The notes beneath the pieces are model-generated. The model was not told where the DNA came from, did not search any database, and was given only the letters and a program-made list of their open reading frames with translations. DNA of 64,000 nt from Bacteroidota bacterium (lineage in GTDB: Bacteria > Bacteroidota > Bacteroidia > Chitinophagales > Chitinophagaceae): assembly GCA_023422565.1 (NCBI GenBank), contig JAFAGR010000032.1, forward strand, positions 37,723-101,722, read 5' to 3'. This document shows, piece by piece, positions 7,507 to 18,019 of this stretch. The position numbers and the translations under genes were made by a program. The first letter of the stretch is position 1; every line of letters begins with the position of its first letter.

Positions 7507-9309
7507 TTAATGCTTGCTTTCATCTTCAGTAACCGGGGTTACCTGTGTGATGAAGTCTTTTCCATCTTTACTGTAATCATATGGCCAACGGTGTACTTCC
7601 GGAATTTCTCCCACCCAGTTTCCATGGCCCGGGCGAATTGGCGTTGTCCACTCCAACGTGTTTGCTTTCCATGGATTCTCTTCGGTTACTCTTCTTCCTT
7701 TCCAGATGCTGTAGAAGAAGTTGAATACAAAAAGCAACTGTGTAAGGAAAACCAAAATCACAACTATGCTGATGAACTGGTTCAGTCCGTCAAACATCTT
7801 AAATGATTCCCAGTTTGAATAATCATAATAACGGCGAGGCATACCCGCTAAACCCGTGTAGTGCATCGGCCAGAAAATAAGGTACGCGCCAATCAGCGTT
7901 ATCCAGAAGTGAATGTAGGCAAGCGTGTTGTTCATGTACCTGCCGTACATTTTAGGGAACCAGTGATAGATGCCGGCAAACATTCCGAAGAAGGCAGCCA
8001 CACCCATTACAAGGTGGAAATGCGCGATAATGAAATAGGTATCGTGAAGCTGAATATCAAGCGCGGCATTACCTACGAAAATTCCTGTTAAGCCCCCGCT
8101 GATGAACATGCTCACAAAGCCAATGGCAAAAAGCATCGCCGGCGTGAAACGGATGTTACCGCGCCAGATCGTAGTAAGCCAGTTGAACACTTTGATAGCG
8201 GAGGGCACCGCGATCAGCAGCGTAAGTAATACGAATATCGACCCAAGGAATGGATTCATTCCCGTTACAAACATGTGATGCGCCCAAACGATGAAGGCCA
8301 GGATGGTGATGGCAAAGAATGAGAAAACCATCGCCATGTAACCGAAGATCGGCTTACGGCTGTTAACCGATATAATTTCAGAGGCCATACCCATGGCAGG
8401 AAGAATAACGATGTACACCTCCGGGTGGCCAAGGAACCAGAACAAGTGCTGGAAAAGGATCGCACTTCCACCTTCATTCGGTAATACTTTACCCGCAACA
8501 ATGATGTCGCTGAGGAAGAAGCTCGTGCCAAGGTTACGGTCGAAAAGAAGAAGTATAGCGCCTGATAACAATACAGGGAATGAAAGAACGCCAAGCACTG
8601 CAGTGAAAAACAATCCCCAAACCGTAAGCGGAAGGCGGGTCATACTCATGCCCTTGGTGCGCATGTTCAAAATTGTGGTGATGTAGTTCAAACCTCCGAG
8701 TAGCTGGGAGATAATGAACAGCGCCATTGATATCAGCCAAAGGTCCATTCCTATTTTACTTCCGGGGGATGCATCGCCAAGTGCGCTCAGTGGAGGATAG
8801 ATTGTCCACCCGCCCGATGCAGGGCCTGTTTGTACAAAGAGAGAGGCGCCCATTACAATTGAAGCGATAAAGAAGAACCAGTAACTAAGCATGTTAAGCA
8901 TCGGGGAGGCCATATCTCTCGCGCCGATCTGCAACGGAATAAGGAAGTTGGCAAAAGTGCCGCTAAGCCCCGCCGTTAGTACGAAGAACACGAGGATGGT
9001 TCCGTGCATGGTTACGAGAGCGTAGTAAAATTCCGGAGAAAGTATTCCACCCGGAGCCCAGCTTCCTAAAAGGTCTTCCAAAAATGGAAATGCAGTGTTG
9101 GGGAAACCAAGCTGCAAACGGAAGATCACGGAAAACAACGCACCCACTATCGCCCAAATGATACCTGTGATCAGGAACTGCTTGGCAATGGTTTTATGAT
9201 CCTGGCTGAAAACATACTTGGTGATGAATGTTTCATGATGATGATGCTCATGATGGGCATCATGGCCGGAATGTAGGTGTGAATCGTGCAAGGAAACTAC
9301 GCTGCTCAT
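7507..9309 (-). CDS. ctaD: cytochrome c oxidase subunit I
   Basis: The 600-residue catalytic subunit of an A-type heme-copper oxidase. Visible ligands are the heme a histidine in TMHGTILVFF, the CuB histidine with cross-linked tyrosine in GHPEVYIVILP, the CuB pair in WAHHMF, and the heme histidines in HDTYFIIAHFHLVMG. The GHPEV glutamate points to the A1 proton-pathway type. The N-terminus has a histidine-rich stretch (DAHHEHHHHE). Twelve or more membrane helices are present. It is followed by ctaB after 49 bases. Confidence 0.97.
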   Translation of the reverse strand: MSSVVSLHDSHLHSGHDAHHEHHHHETFITKYVFSQDHKTIAKQFLITGIIWAIVGALFSVIFRLQLGFPNTAFPFLEDLLGSWAPGGILSPEFYYALVTMHGTILVFFVLTAGLSGTFANFLIPLQIGARDMASPMLNMLSYWFFFIASIVMGASLFVQTGPASGGWTIYPPLSALGDASPGSKIGMDLWLISMALFIISQLLGGLNYITTILNMRTKGMSMTRLPLTVWGLFFTAVLGVLSFPVLLSGAILLLFDRNLGTSFFLSDIIVAGKVLPNEGGSAILFQHLFWFLGHPEVYIVILPAMGMASEIISVNSRKPIFGYMAMVFSFFAITILAFIVWAHHMFVTGMNPFLGSIFVLLTLLIAVPSAIKVFNWLTTIWRGNIRFTPAMLFAIGFVSMFISGGLTGIFVGNAALDIQLHDTYFIIAHFHLVMGVAAFFGMFAGIYHWFPKMYGRYMNNTLAYIHFWITLIGAYLIFWPMHYTGLAGMPRRYYDYSNWESFKMFDGLNQFISIVVILVFLTQLLFVFNFFYSIWKGRRVTEENPWKANTLEWTTPIRPGHGNWVGEIPEVHRWPYDYSKDGKDFITQVTPVTEDESKH

Positions 9310-9333
9310 AATATAAATAAATTAAAAAACCTA

Positions 9334-10398
9334 TTAGTTAATAACTGCTGCCTGTGCCAATGGTGCGCTTGCCGTGTCGGTAGTATTTGCCGGGGCCGGA
9401 GCTGCCGCAGGGGCTTTATCAGGAAACAGTGCAAAATATTCCGGCTTCTGCGACGCAAGCCATTTGTTATATCCTTCTTCAGTATCTACAACCACCACGC
9501 CTCTCATTGAAAAGTGGCCATTACCGCACATCTGGTCGCATGCAATTTCATAAACGAAGTTCGGGTTGCCGGTTCTCACCTTCATCTCTTCTGTGGTATA
9601 CTTTGGCGTAAACCAGAGTGTGGTAGGAATACCGGGCACTGCATCCATCTTCTGGCGGAAGTGAGGCAAACCCACACTGTGTATCACATCCTGCGCATGA
9701 ATAACCAGTTTCACCGGGCGGCCTACGGGAATACGCATTTCAGTGGTGCGGATATCGTCATGGCTTTCCGGATCATTAAAATCAACGGCAAGACTGTTAC
9801 CGGATGGTTTGTTATAAAGTTTGAAATTCTTCTGCCCGAAAATTCCGTCCTTACCCGGGTAGCGCATATCCCAGCCAAACTGGTGGCCTGTTATCTCTAC
9901 CAAAAGATGGTCTTTCGGAGGATCGCCTGTTATCTTGAACCAGAATTTTAAACCAATAACGATCAGTATGGTCAGGGTTAATGCAGGAATGGTTGTCCAG
10001 ATAATTTCAAGCTTGTTGTTGTGCGGAAAGAAGTATGCTTTTCTGGTATCGCTTTCCTGGTATTTATAAGAAAACCAGAATAACAAAATTTGCGTGATCA
10101 CAAATACAACACCGGTGATGGCGATAGTAACCATCATCATAGAATCGATCTCTTCTCCTTCGATAGATGCGGACCCTTGTGGAAACAATGTTTTCCCATA
10201 ATACAGATGATTGCAGTACCATGCGCCGGCAAGGCCGAGAACGAGGAAGACCAGCATCAGGAATGCATTGATCTTGTTGTTTTGTTTCCTCGACTTTTCT
10301 TCGCCCTTAAGTATACTCACATACTCGCTTGCCTTGGCTATTTGAAAAATAACCACAATGATCATGACAACTATGGCAACCACAAACAGATCTTTCAT
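9334..10398 (-). CDS. ctaC: cytochrome c oxidase subunit II
   Basis: A 354-residue subunit II with the CuA site intact: CDQMCGNGHFSM supplies two cysteines, a histidine and a methionine, with a further histidine in DVIHSVGLPHF. Canonical subunit II has two membrane helices; here four are visible (about 2-21, 42-62, 89-113 and 133-155), so two extra helices sit in front of the usual pair. There is no fused cytochrome c domain at the C-terminus, which ends in an alanine/proline-rich tail, so electrons must come from a separate cytochrome, probably ActE or the ActA N-terminal heme. It starts 25 bases before subunit I. Confidence 0.95.
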   Translation of the reverse strand: MKDLFVVAIVVMIIVVIFQIAKASEYVSILKGEEKSRKQNNKINAFLMLVFLVLGLAGAWYCNHLYYGKTLFPQGSASIEGEEIDSMMMVTIAITGVVFVITQILLFWFSYKYQESDTRKAYFFPHNNKLEIIWTTIPALTLTILIVIGLKFWFKITGDPPKDHLLVEITGHQFGWDMRYPGKDGIFGQKNFKLYNKPSGNSLAVDFNDPESHDDIRTTEMRIPVGRPVKLVIHAQDVIHSVGLPHFRQKMDAVPGIPTTLWFTPKYTTEEMKVRTGNPNFVYEIACDQMCGNGHFSMRGVVVVDTEEGYNKWLASQKPEYFALFPDKAPAAAPAPANTTDTASAPLAQAAVIN

Positions 10399-10469
10399 TT
10401 TTTATTAGTTTTTGTTTCTCTTTCTATAAAGAGATGCCGCTCAGTTTTGTATTTTCTCTTGTTTCTTTT

Positions 10470-11720
10470 TTATGTATGGTGTATCATACTTTCTTTCATG
10501 AAAGGATGATATTTCGCATTCAATGGATATTTGGTGAGGTATCTTCCTACAGACCACATGATAAGCCCGATGAAAAGACATGCAACTCCAAATTCAAAAG
10601 GCATAAGCTGTGCATGGTCGCGCATCGTTCCAGGCATCACCATCTGGTAGAAATCTATCCAGTGACCAAAGATGATAAGCACGGCCATGAAGGTGATCAA
10701 GGTCCAGTTCCGCTTGGTTCCTTTCTTCATCAATATCAAAAGCGGTGCAAGGAAGTTCACGATCAGGTTAAAGAAGAAAATGCCTTTATAGGGACCAGCC
10801 TTTTCAGCCGTTCCTATCCTTTCTACAAAATACTTTGTTTCCTCAGGCTGGTTACTGTACCAGATGAGCATGTATTGTGAAAACCAGAGATAGGTCCAGA
10901 AAATAGAAAACGCGAACATGAACTTACCGAGATCGTGCAGGTGCTCTTCTGTAACAAACTCAAGCTGTCCGCGGTTCTTCAGCCAAACCACAAACAAGGC
11001 AATAAGCGCAATACCTGCCACGAATGTGCTTGCGAAGGTGTACCAGCTATACATGGTGCTGTACCAATGCGCGTCGATGCTCATCAGCCAAAGCCATGGC
11101 AATGTAGAAGCCACTGAAAGCGTAAACACTACGGTGAACAGTGATGCCCAAACTGTATTGTCCCATATCCATTTTTTTGAAGTTTCATAATCCATCGGGC
11201 CTTTATCAGTTTGATGGCTAAGGCTGCGCATTTTCTTGCCGAGCAACCACCACAGGCCAACAGAAATTATAGAGAATACAGAAAAGAATATGGGGTTCAA
11301 AAATCCTTTCTTTCCATTCAATATGGCGTCGTGAGCTACAGCATCTTTATCAAGCCAATGATAAATATCTGTACGTCCGCCCCAAACAATTGAAAGCACG
11401 ATCACTAAAGTTAGCACACCTAATACCGGCACCGCGCTTGAAATAGCCTCGGTAACCCTGCGGAATGCTACCTGCCATCCGCCCATTGCCATGGTGGTAA
11501 CACAGAGGAAAAACATTGCTGCGTTCACCACCAGCAGAAAGTACACGCTGTTTTGCAAAAGCACAGCCCAGAAGCGTGTGCTGTTTACATTCTCACCGTG
11601 GCCTGCATGTGCAAACGGATGATACATGATAAAGCCATACAGCAATGCGATGATACCGGCGATAATTAAACCCAGTGTCCATTTTTTGTAACTGCCCGGT
11701 AATTCAAATTGATGATTCAT
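10470..11720 (-). CDS. actF: alternative complex III subunit ActF (quinone-binding membrane subunit)
   Basis: A 416-residue protein with about ten membrane helices, a distant relative of NrfD/PsrC. It is the second, ActC-like membrane subunit of alternative complex III (menaquinol:cytochrome c oxidoreductase). The family-specific stretches FSIFWTYLWFSQYMLIWYSN and PEETKYFVER are clear. In solved Act complexes ActF contributes a putative proton path but no heme. It lies 20 bases after actE and 71 bases before ctaC. Confidence 0.93.
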   Translation of the reverse strand: MNHQFELPGSYKKWTLGLIIAGIIALLYGFIMYHPFAHAGHGENVNSTRFWAVLLQNSVYFLLVVNAAMFFLCVTTMAMGGWQVAFRRVTEAISSAVPVLGVLTLVIVLSIVWGGRTDIYHWLDKDAVAHDAILNGKKGFLNPIFFSVFSIISVGLWWLLGKKMRSLSHQTDKGPMDYETSKKWIWDNTVWASLFTVVFTLSVASTLPWLWLMSIDAHWYSTMYSWYTFASTFVAGIALIALFVVWLKNRGQLEFVTEEHLHDLGKFMFAFSIFWTYLWFSQYMLIWYSNQPEETKYFVERIGTAEKAGPYKGIFFFNLIVNFLAPLLILMKKGTKRNWTLITFMAVLIIFGHWIDFYQMVMPGTMRDHAQLMPFEFGVACLFIGLIMWSVGRYLTKYPLNAKYHPFMKESMIHHT

Positions 11721-11740
11721 CTAAAAAGTATTTTTCTGTG

Positions 11741-12382
11741 TTATCCTTTTTTGGTTGTGTCTGTTGCCGCAGGTGCTGTAGCGTCTGCCGCCGGCTGCAG
11801 CGTACGGATGTAATTGATCACCATCCAACGCTGGCGCCTGTCTAATTGCGATGCATAACTTCCCATAAGCCCTTTTCCATACGTTACGGCATGAAACATG
11901 GTTCCATCACTCATTGCTACATAATTGGGAAGTGTAAGGTTGGCCACACCGCCAATTTTCCCGCTGGTAGATAATGGACCGTTTCCTGCACCTTTATCTC
12001 CATGGCATATGGCGCAATTGATCTGCCACAGGCGCTGTGCTTCAGGCATTTCAATTATGCTCATGTCTTTTATCGGGTTCTGCAAAGATGCGCTGAGCCT
12101 GTATCCCGTGCTGTCATTCGAACCGGTGTAAGGCAATTCCTCGCCTCTTTTCACAGTGCCCTGCACGGGGTGCGCATTATAATAAAATGCCTTCCCGCCG
12201 CGCTTTGATTCGTCAGTAGTAACTATTGATGAATCGTGGCCTGCATAAGCCTCGTACGCCCTGCTATAGGCCATGTCCGGCATATAAACGCGGCCTGGAT
12301 TATTTCCGCCGGCATTGCATCCAACGATAGTTGCACTTGCGGCGGCAATTGCCAAAACACTGAATATTTTAAACTTTTTCAT
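11741..12382 (-). CDS. actE: alternative complex III subunit ActE (monoheme cytochrome c lipoprotein)
   Basis: A 213-residue lipoprotein cytochrome. A lipobox (TIVGC, cysteine 22) follows a typical signal, and a single heme site, CAICHGDKGAGNGP, is near residue 120. The axial methionine is probably in MFHAVTYGKGLMGSYA. The order GRVYMPDMAYSRAYEAY and VKRGEELPYTG is specific to ActE. It is thought to carry electrons out of the complex to the oxidase CuA. It is followed by actF after 20 bases. Confidence 0.94.
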   Translation of the reverse strand: MKKFKIFSVLAIAAASATIVGCNAGGNNPGRVYMPDMAYSRAYEAYAGHDSSIVTTDESKRGGKAFYYNAHPVQGTVKRGEELPYTGSNDSTGYRLSASLQNPIKDMSIIEMPEAQRLWQINCAICHGDKGAGNGPLSTSGKIGGVANLTLPNYVAMSDGTMFHAVTYGKGLMGSYASQLDRRQRWMVINYIRTLQPAADATAPAATDTTKKG

Positions 12383-12414
12383 CCGTACGCTTATTACTAT
12401 TATAGCATCTTAAA

Positions 12415-13005
12415 TCAATATCCTATTTCGTCGCGATACAATTTCTGTTCGCGATCATATCTTCCAAGCCACCAGCCTGTTTCGGCAACCTGCACATTCA
12501 CTTCAGTGGCGCCGGCGTTTTGTAAAAACTGTTGAACCTCGCTGTCGTTGGTTCTGTCTGTACACTCAATTGCCATAACAAAAAGATCATCGGTTGCACG
12601 TGGATGGAAATGGTGCTTCTTCACAAAAGGCGACAGCTGGCAGAGATAGCAAAATGTCAATACCATGCCCACCGCTGAAAACAACACCGTCAATTCAAAG
12701 GTGATGGGTATCCATGCAGGGAGCGCGAAGAAAGGTTTACCACCGATGTTTATCGGCCAGTCTTTCGTAAAGATCCAGCTCATGAAACCAAGTGCGGTAC
12801 AGGTTCCCGCAACCGCGTAAATAAAACCGGCGGTGTGCAGGCTTGTTTCGCGGATGCCCATTGCATGATCAAGGCCATGCACCGGGAAAGGTGTGTACAC
12901 ATCGTGGATCTTGTAGCCCGCCTTACGAACATTCTTCACGGCAGGAAACAGCACGGCTTCATCATCAAAAGCCCCCACCACAAATTTTTTAATTCCTCCA
13001 GCCAT
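12415..13005 (-). CDS. actD: alternative complex III subunit ActD (DUF3341)
   Basis: A 196-residue DUF3341 membrane subunit. A globular N-terminal domain (VVGAFDDEAVLFPAVKNVR) is followed by two membrane helices (about 57-77 and 100-123) and a C-terminal domain that ends with LGRYDREQKLYRDEIGY. It contains no heme or metal motif. In known complexes it is a small structural subunit at the membrane. It lies between actC (73 bases) and actE (32 bases). Confidence 0.93.
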   Translation of the reverse strand: MAGGIKKFVVGAFDDEAVLFPAVKNVRKAGYKIHDVYTPFPVHGLDHAMGIRETSLHTAGFIYAVAGTCTALGFMSWIFTKDWPINIGGKPFFALPAWIPITFELTVLFSAVGMVLTFCYLCQLSPFVKKHHFHPRATDDLFVMAIECTDRTNDSEVQQFLQNAGATEVNVQVAETGWWLGRYDREQKLYRDEIGY

Positions 13006-13077
13006 ATTTTTCAGCTTTTATTTTTCGCCGGCCGAAACCGGCATTCTTTCATTTTCGTTTATCCTACACCGTTAGCA

Positions 13078-14535
13078 TCAATGCGCGTGCGCATGGCCAA
13101 CTTCCTCCTGGTAAAAACGATCGGGATCCGCTTTTTCTATCTCGGTCATCTTCGCCTTATAATTTTCACCGCTCGTTTTCAAAATTGATTTGATCTCCGC
13201 CACGGCAATTACCGGGAAGTATTTTGCAAACAGGAAGAAGCAGGTGAAGAACAACCCGAACGTACCGAGGTAGAATCCGATCTCGTAAATGGTCGGACTG
13301 TAATAATTACTCCAGCTCGAAGGAAGGAAGTCCCTGTAAATTGAAGTAACGATGATCACGAAACGCTCATACCACATTCCGATGTTTACAATAATACTCA
13401 TGAAGAAGGTAACGGTAATGTTGCGGCGCAGTTTGCGGCTCCAGAAAAGCTGGGGCGAAACCACGTTACAGAACATCATCAACCAGTAGCTCCATCCGTA
13501 CGGGCTCATAATGTTAGCCCTGTTCTCTTTGAACGCGTACCACTCGTACGGGTTCTGGCCGTACCAGGCAATGAAGAGCTCCGTCAGGTATGCGCAACCC
13601 ACAATGCTACCTGTTAACACGATCACCTTGTTCATCGCCTCGATGTGGCCCAGGGTGATATAATCCTGCAGGTTCATCACCTTGCGAACAACGATCAACA
13701 GCGTTTGCACCATGGCGAATCCGCTGAAGATGGCACCCGCAACGAAGTAGGGCGGGAAGATGGTGGTATGCCAGCCGGGAATTACCGAGGTGGCAAAGTC
13801 AAAAGATACTATCGTATGTACACTCAATACAAGCGGTGTACTTAAACCGGCAAGTACCAGTGAAAGAGACTCATGGCGCTGCCAGTGTTTTGTGCTGCCC
13901 GTCCAACCGAAAGCGGCAACACCATATAATAGTTTACGAAGTTTTGTTTTTGCGCGATCACGAACTGTTGCCAGGTCAGGCAGTAAGCCTGAATACCAGA
14001 ACAACAATGAAACGGTGAAGTAAGTGGAGATCGCGAATACGTCCCAAAGAAGCGGTGAGTTAAAGTTTACCCACAGCGGACCACGTGTATTGGGATAAGG
14101 CAATACGAAGAAGGCCATCCATACACGGCCCATGTGCCAGATCGGGAACTGGCCTGCGCACATAACCGCGAAGATTGTCATGGCCTCAGCAGCACGGTTC
14201 ACACCTGTTCTCCAGCCCTGGCGGAAAAGAAGAAGGATGGCGGAGATAAGCGTTCCGGCGTGACCAATACCTACCCACCATACGAAGTTGGTGATATCCC
14301 AACCCCAGCCGATGGTTTTGTTCAGGTTCCACTGGCCGACACCATAAGTAACCTCGCGGTAAACACTGTACACCCCGAAAAGCAGAAGTGCCACACTAAT
14401 CCAGAAACCAATGTACCACAACTTAGTGGGCTTCATCTCTATCGGGCTGATGATGTCTTCCGTAACCTGGTGGTAGGTTTTATTACCATTCACCAACGGT
14501 TCCCTTTGTTGCGATTCGTATTTGAGTAATGACAT
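13078..14535 (-). CDS. actC: alternative complex III subunit ActC (NrfD-like quinol-oxidising subunit)
   Basis: A 485-residue NrfD/PsrC-family protein with about ten transmembrane helices. It holds the menaquinol site in the characterised complexes. Recognisable segments are [48 protein letters not shown] (conserved histidine and aspartates for quinol and proton transfer) and [15 protein letters not shown]. It ends in a histidine-rich tail (EEVGHAHAH). It is separated from actB by 98 bases that contain a word repeat. Confidence 0.95.
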   Translation of the reverse strand: MSLLKYESQQREPLVNGNKTYHQVTEDIISPIEMKPTKLWYIGFWISVALLLFGVYSVYREVTYGVGQWNLNKTIGWGWDITNFVWWVGIGHAGTLISAILLLFRQGWRTGVNRAAEAMTIFAVMCAGQFPIWHMGRVWMAFFVLPYPNTRGPLWVNFNSPLLWDVFAISTYFTVSLLFWYSGLLPDLATVRDRAKTKLRKLLYGVAAFGWTGSTKHWQRHESLSLVLAGLSTPLVLSVHTIVSFDFATSVIPGWHTTIFPPYFVAGAIFSGFAMVQTLLIVVRKVMNLQDYITLGHIEAMNKVIVLTGSIVGCAYLTELFIAWYGQNPYEWYAFKENRANIMSPYGWSYWLMMFCNVVSPQLFWSRKLRRNITVTFFMSIIVNIGMWYERFVIIVTSIYRDFLPSSWSNYYSPTIYEIGFYLGTFGLFFTCFFLFAKYFPVIAVAEIKSILKTSGENYKAKMTEIEKADPDRFYQEEVGHAHAH

Positions 14536-14547
14536 ATTCTGAAGTAT

Positions 14548-14573
14548 AAAGTCAAAAGTCCAAAGTCAAAAGT
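14548..14573. repeat. short word repeat between actB and actC
   Basis: The 26-base stretch consists of AAAGTCAAAAGTCC followed by AAAGTCAAAAGT, two copies of a 12-base word with a two-base spacer. It lies in the 98-base gap inside an otherwise tight operon. The rest of the gap is T-rich on the plus strand. It shows no hairpin strong enough for a terminator. Confidence 0.65.
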
Positions 14574-14633
14574 TGGAAATTCCTTCGCTCTTAATTTTTA
14601 CTTTTTATTTTTTAAATTTTTACTTGCCTGTTG

Positions 14634-17600
14634 TTAATGCGCAGCCGGTGCCGATGCGCCATGAGCTTCTTCCGCATGGCCATGAGCTGCACCAATCTCC
14701 CTGTCCGTATTTCTCACCTTCGCCATATAGCTCACATTGCTAAGCGTGTGAAGTTGTTCCAACACGTAGAAGGTTCTGTCTGCCTGTTCTACATTCCTTA
14801 GTTTATACACATCGCTCTTCTTATCATTCACGTTTCCGAAAGTGATCGCGTTTGTAGGACAAGCCTGCGCACATGCTGTTTGCACATTCCTTACCACGGA
14901 AGAGCTTTGCTGCTTTTTCGCTTCCAGCTTAACATCCTGCAGGCGCTGTACGCAGAAAGAGCATTTTTCCATAACACCGCGTGAGCGAACGGTTACATCC
15001 GGGTTCAACACCATCCGTGTAAGGTCGTCGTTCATTTGCTCGGTAACCTCATCAAGGTATGGCCCGATCATCGGCTTCTGGTTGTTAGCGAAGCTGTCTG
15101 ATCCGTTATAGTCCATCCAGTTGAAACGTCTTACTTTATATGGACAGTTGTTTGCGCAATACCTTGTTCCGATACACCTGTTGTAGGCCATCTGGTTCAA
15201 ACCTTCACTGCTGTGGTTGGTAGCAGATACAGGGCAAACGTTTTCGCACGGAGCGTTATCGCAATGCTGGCAAAGCATCGGTTGATAAACCACTTCAGGA
15301 TTGTTAGGGTCTCCGGTGAAGTAACGGTCGATACGCAACCAGTGCATATCATGATAACGCGCCACTTCCTTTTTACCCACCACACTCACGTTGTTTTCCG
15401 CATTGCAGGCGATAACACAGGCGCTGCAACCGGTACAGGTGTTCATATCAATGCTCATTCCCCACTTGATGCCCGGCTTTTCATGATCGGGATACATGGT
15501 AGCATCCTTCACATAATCCTTACTTCCGAAGGCAGTAAGCGCGAGTTTTTCTTCGCGGATGTGAGACAGTAATTCTTTTGGATTCTTTTTATACGCGGTA
15601 AGGCTCGTTTCGTAAATGATCGGGCGGCCTTCGGTAAAACCGTGTACCTGCGTTTGCGCAAGGGCGTATTTACCGCTTACCTTTTCCGCGGTTGCCACCG
15701 CATTATGAAGGAAGGAAGCCCCGCCGAAACCGATCAGGGGATAAACGTTTTTACCCGCGCCTGAAGCCGAGCGGCCGATGCGCTCAATGGTGTGATCTTT
15801 ATTGGCACTTTCACGGCCATAACCCACAGCCACGGCAATGGTGGAAGGATGAACTCCCGGAACGATCATGATCGGTAGTTCAACACTCCTGTTATTTATG
15901 GTAAGCTTCACCACCGGTTTCTCAGGGTGAACTTCATAATCGTCAGCATGTTTTTTATTGCCCATCACATCAATACCTGTAAGCGTTTTCGCAAGCGCAG
16001 GGCTTACCATCGCGTAGTTGTCCCAGGTTACTTTAGTAATGGGGTCAGGCAATTCCTGAAGCCATGGGTTGTTTGCCTGGCTACCGTTGCCCACACCTAC
16101 TTTTTCATAAAACACCACTTCAATATTACCGGCCTTTCCGCTTCCCGCTTTGTTTGCAGCATCGGCCAAGCCTGCACTGTTATAACTGCCACGGCTAAAC
16201 GAAGAAGTGATAACGGGCATGCCTACACTAAGCGAATCGGATACTGAAGTTGTATCGGAAGATGCGCCAGTTGCAGAAGCGCTTTGAGCCCCTGCCGGTT
16301 CTACCACACCATCCTGCAATGCCTTATTATAATTTGTTTCGCCACCGAGTTTGGCCATCCAGAAATTCTTGAAGAAAGTTTCGTAATCAGACTCGGTGAT
16401 ATTCAAAGCAGGGCGCGGTGCCATGCTGTCTATAATAGCAACCGGTGCAGAAGATGCGCCGGACCATTTCAACAGTGAGGTTTGGAAGGCCCTTGTTTTG
16501 AACAAAGGATTGATCACAGGTTGCATCATTGAGAAGTAACCTGTTTTTGGTTCCGCATCACCCCAGCTTTCCAGCCAGTGGTGAGAGGGACAAACATATT
16601 TACAGTACTCGGTAGTTTCGTCCATCGTGGAATTGAAAGAAACCGTTACCGGAATCTTCAGCATATTCTCGCCGAGTTTCTTTCCGTCTGCATATGAGTA
16701 AACAGGATTGCAATCGTACACCAAAAGCGCTCCCACATTTCCTGCCTGGATATCATTTGCAAGCGTAACCATATCTGCGTCTACGCCCATACGGTAGTTT
16801 GAGGAAACACCATGGTTGATGGTGGTTCCGTTTGCGCCGATCGCTTCGTTGATCGCGTTAACTACAGATTGAATTGCCGGATCATTACTTCCGCAAACCA
16901 CAAGAGCCTGGCCTTTGCTGGCGTTAAGTGCTGCAGCAGCTAGGTCGATTCCTTTCTTAGTGTTCGCATCTGAAATATTCGGAGCTGAAACGCCGCCACC
17001 CAGTTTTGCAAGGATGCCTAATGCGATTGCGCCCGTTTCGGAAGGCTTGTGCATGAAGCGGTCATCGGCATTTGAACCGGTGAGGCTCATAAAACTTTCG
17101 AAATGTATGTGCCTGCTTAATTGCGGATTTTTTGCGGCCATTTTTCTGCCCGCTGCATATTGCACGCTGAATTCAACAGGGCTTATCCATGTACCTAAAA
17201 AGTCAGCCCCAAGGCTAACGATCGTTTTTGCTTTATCAAAATGATAGGAAGGAATATGGCGTTTGCCGTAATCTGCCTGGTTGGCAAGCAGCATACCGCT
17301 GTTGCTGAAGGCATCGTATTGTACGTGTTTACTTCCCGGGTATTTTGCCAGGAAACGTGAGATCACCTGCAAGGTAGAAGGTGAGTTGATGGTGGACGTT
17401 AACAGTACCACCTGCTTTCCGCCCGCATTGGCCATGGCCTGCATGACCATGTTATCAAAAGCGTCGAAAGTGCTTACCTCTTTGTAATCGCTACCCGAGC
17501 GTTGCAGTGGGTGGCGAAGACGTGAAGTATTGTATAGATCGAGTACGGAAGCCTGTGCCCTTGCATTGGTTCCGCCCTTTGTAATTGATGATAATTTATT

Positions 17601-17960
17601 GCCTTCTATTTTTATCGGCCTTCCTTCTCTTTGTTTAACCACCACACTGATGGCATCGCCGCCGTTTACAAAGGTGGAGGCATAATAGTCCGCGATACCC
17701 GGGGTTACATTATCAGGCTTTTGAAGATAAGGAATCGCTTTACGAACCGGTGTTTGGCAACTTGCTGCAAGAGCTGCGGCCGCCGTGCTGAATCCCAAAT
17801 ATTTTAAAAAATCACGTCGGGGCGTTTTTCCATCAAGCAAGCCTTCATTCAATTCTTCCACGGGAAGCAGGTCTTCCCCAAACTCATTTGCTGCGGCTTC
17901 TTTGGAAGCATCCGACTGATTGAACTGTCCGAAATTTCCCCAATATTTTTTTTGACTCAT
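14634..17960 (-). CDS. actB: alternative complex III subunit ActB (molybdopterin-like and iron-sulfur subunit)
   Basis: An 1108-residue fusion of a molybdopterin-oxidoreductase-like domain (about 80-780) and a four-cluster ferredoxin domain (about 800-1060). A twin-arginine motif, TPRRDFLKYLG, sits near residue 46, so the folded subunit is exported. Cluster motifs are CTGCSACVIAC near 838, CQHCDNAPCENVCP near 890, CIGTRYCANNCP near 925, CSFCVQRLQ near 992 and CAQACPTNAI near 1032. In solved complexes the first domain has no molybdenum and the clusters form a wire from ActC to the ActA hemes. It lies 59 bases after actA. Confidence 0.96.
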   Translation of the reverse strand: MSQKKYWGNFGQFNQSDASKEAAANEFGEDLLPVEELNEGLLDGKTPRRDFLKYLGFSTAAAALAASCQTPVRKAIPYLQKPDNVTPGIADYYASTFVNGGDAISVVVKQREGRPIKIEGNKLSSITKGGTNARAQASVLDLYNTSRLRHPLQRSGSDYKEVSTFDAFDNMVMQAMANAGGKQVVLLTSTINSPSTLQVISRFLAKYPGSKHVQYDAFSNSGMLLANQADYGKRHIPSYHFDKAKTIVSLGADFLGTWISPVEFSVQYAAGRKMAAKNPQLSRHIHFESFMSLTGSNADDRFMHKPSETGAIALGILAKLGGGVSAPNISDANTKKGIDLAAAALNASKGQALVVCGSNDPAIQSVVNAINEAIGANGTTINHGVSSNYRMGVDADMVTLANDIQAGNVGALLVYDCNPVYSYADGKKLGENMLKIPVTVSFNSTMDETTEYCKYVCPSHHWLESWGDAEPKTGYFSMMQPVINPLFKTRAFQTSLLKWSGASSAPVAIIDSMAPRPALNITESDYETFFKNFWMAKLGGETNYNKALQDGVVEPAGAQSASATGASSDTTSVSDSLSVGMPVITSSFSRGSYNSAGLADAANKAGSGKAGNIEVVFYEKVGVGNGSQANNPWLQELPDPITKVTWDNYAMVSPALAKTLTGIDVMGNKKHADDYEVHPEKPVVKLTINNRSVELPIMIVPGVHPSTIAVAVGYGRESANKDHTIERIGRSASGAGKNVYPLIGFGGASFLHNAVATAEKVSGKYALAQTQVHGFTEGRPIIYETSLTAYKKNPKELLSHIREEKLALTAFGSKDYVKDATMYPDHEKPGIKWGMSIDMNTCTGCSACVIACNAENNVSVVGKKEVARYHDMHWLRIDRYFTGDPNNPEVVYQPMLCQHCDNAPCENVCPVSATNHSSEGLNQMAYNRCIGTRYCANNCPYKVRRFNWMDYNGSDSFANNQKPMIGPYLDEVTEQMNDDLTRMVLNPDVTVRSRGVMEKCSFCVQRLQDVKLEAKKQQSSSVVRNVQTACAQACPTNAITFGNVNDKKSDVYKLRNVEQADRTFYVLEQLHTLSNVSYMAKVRNTDREIGAAHGHAEEAHGASAPAAH

Positions 17961-18019
17961 ATACCCCAGGCCCCCGAGGGCTGTTTAGTGATTAAATTGA
18001 TTTCAAATAAGGCAGGCAA

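Noticed and set aside
15197..15385. Other frames inside actB
   Set aside because: They are antisense or out-of-frame shadows of a long, well-conserved gene.
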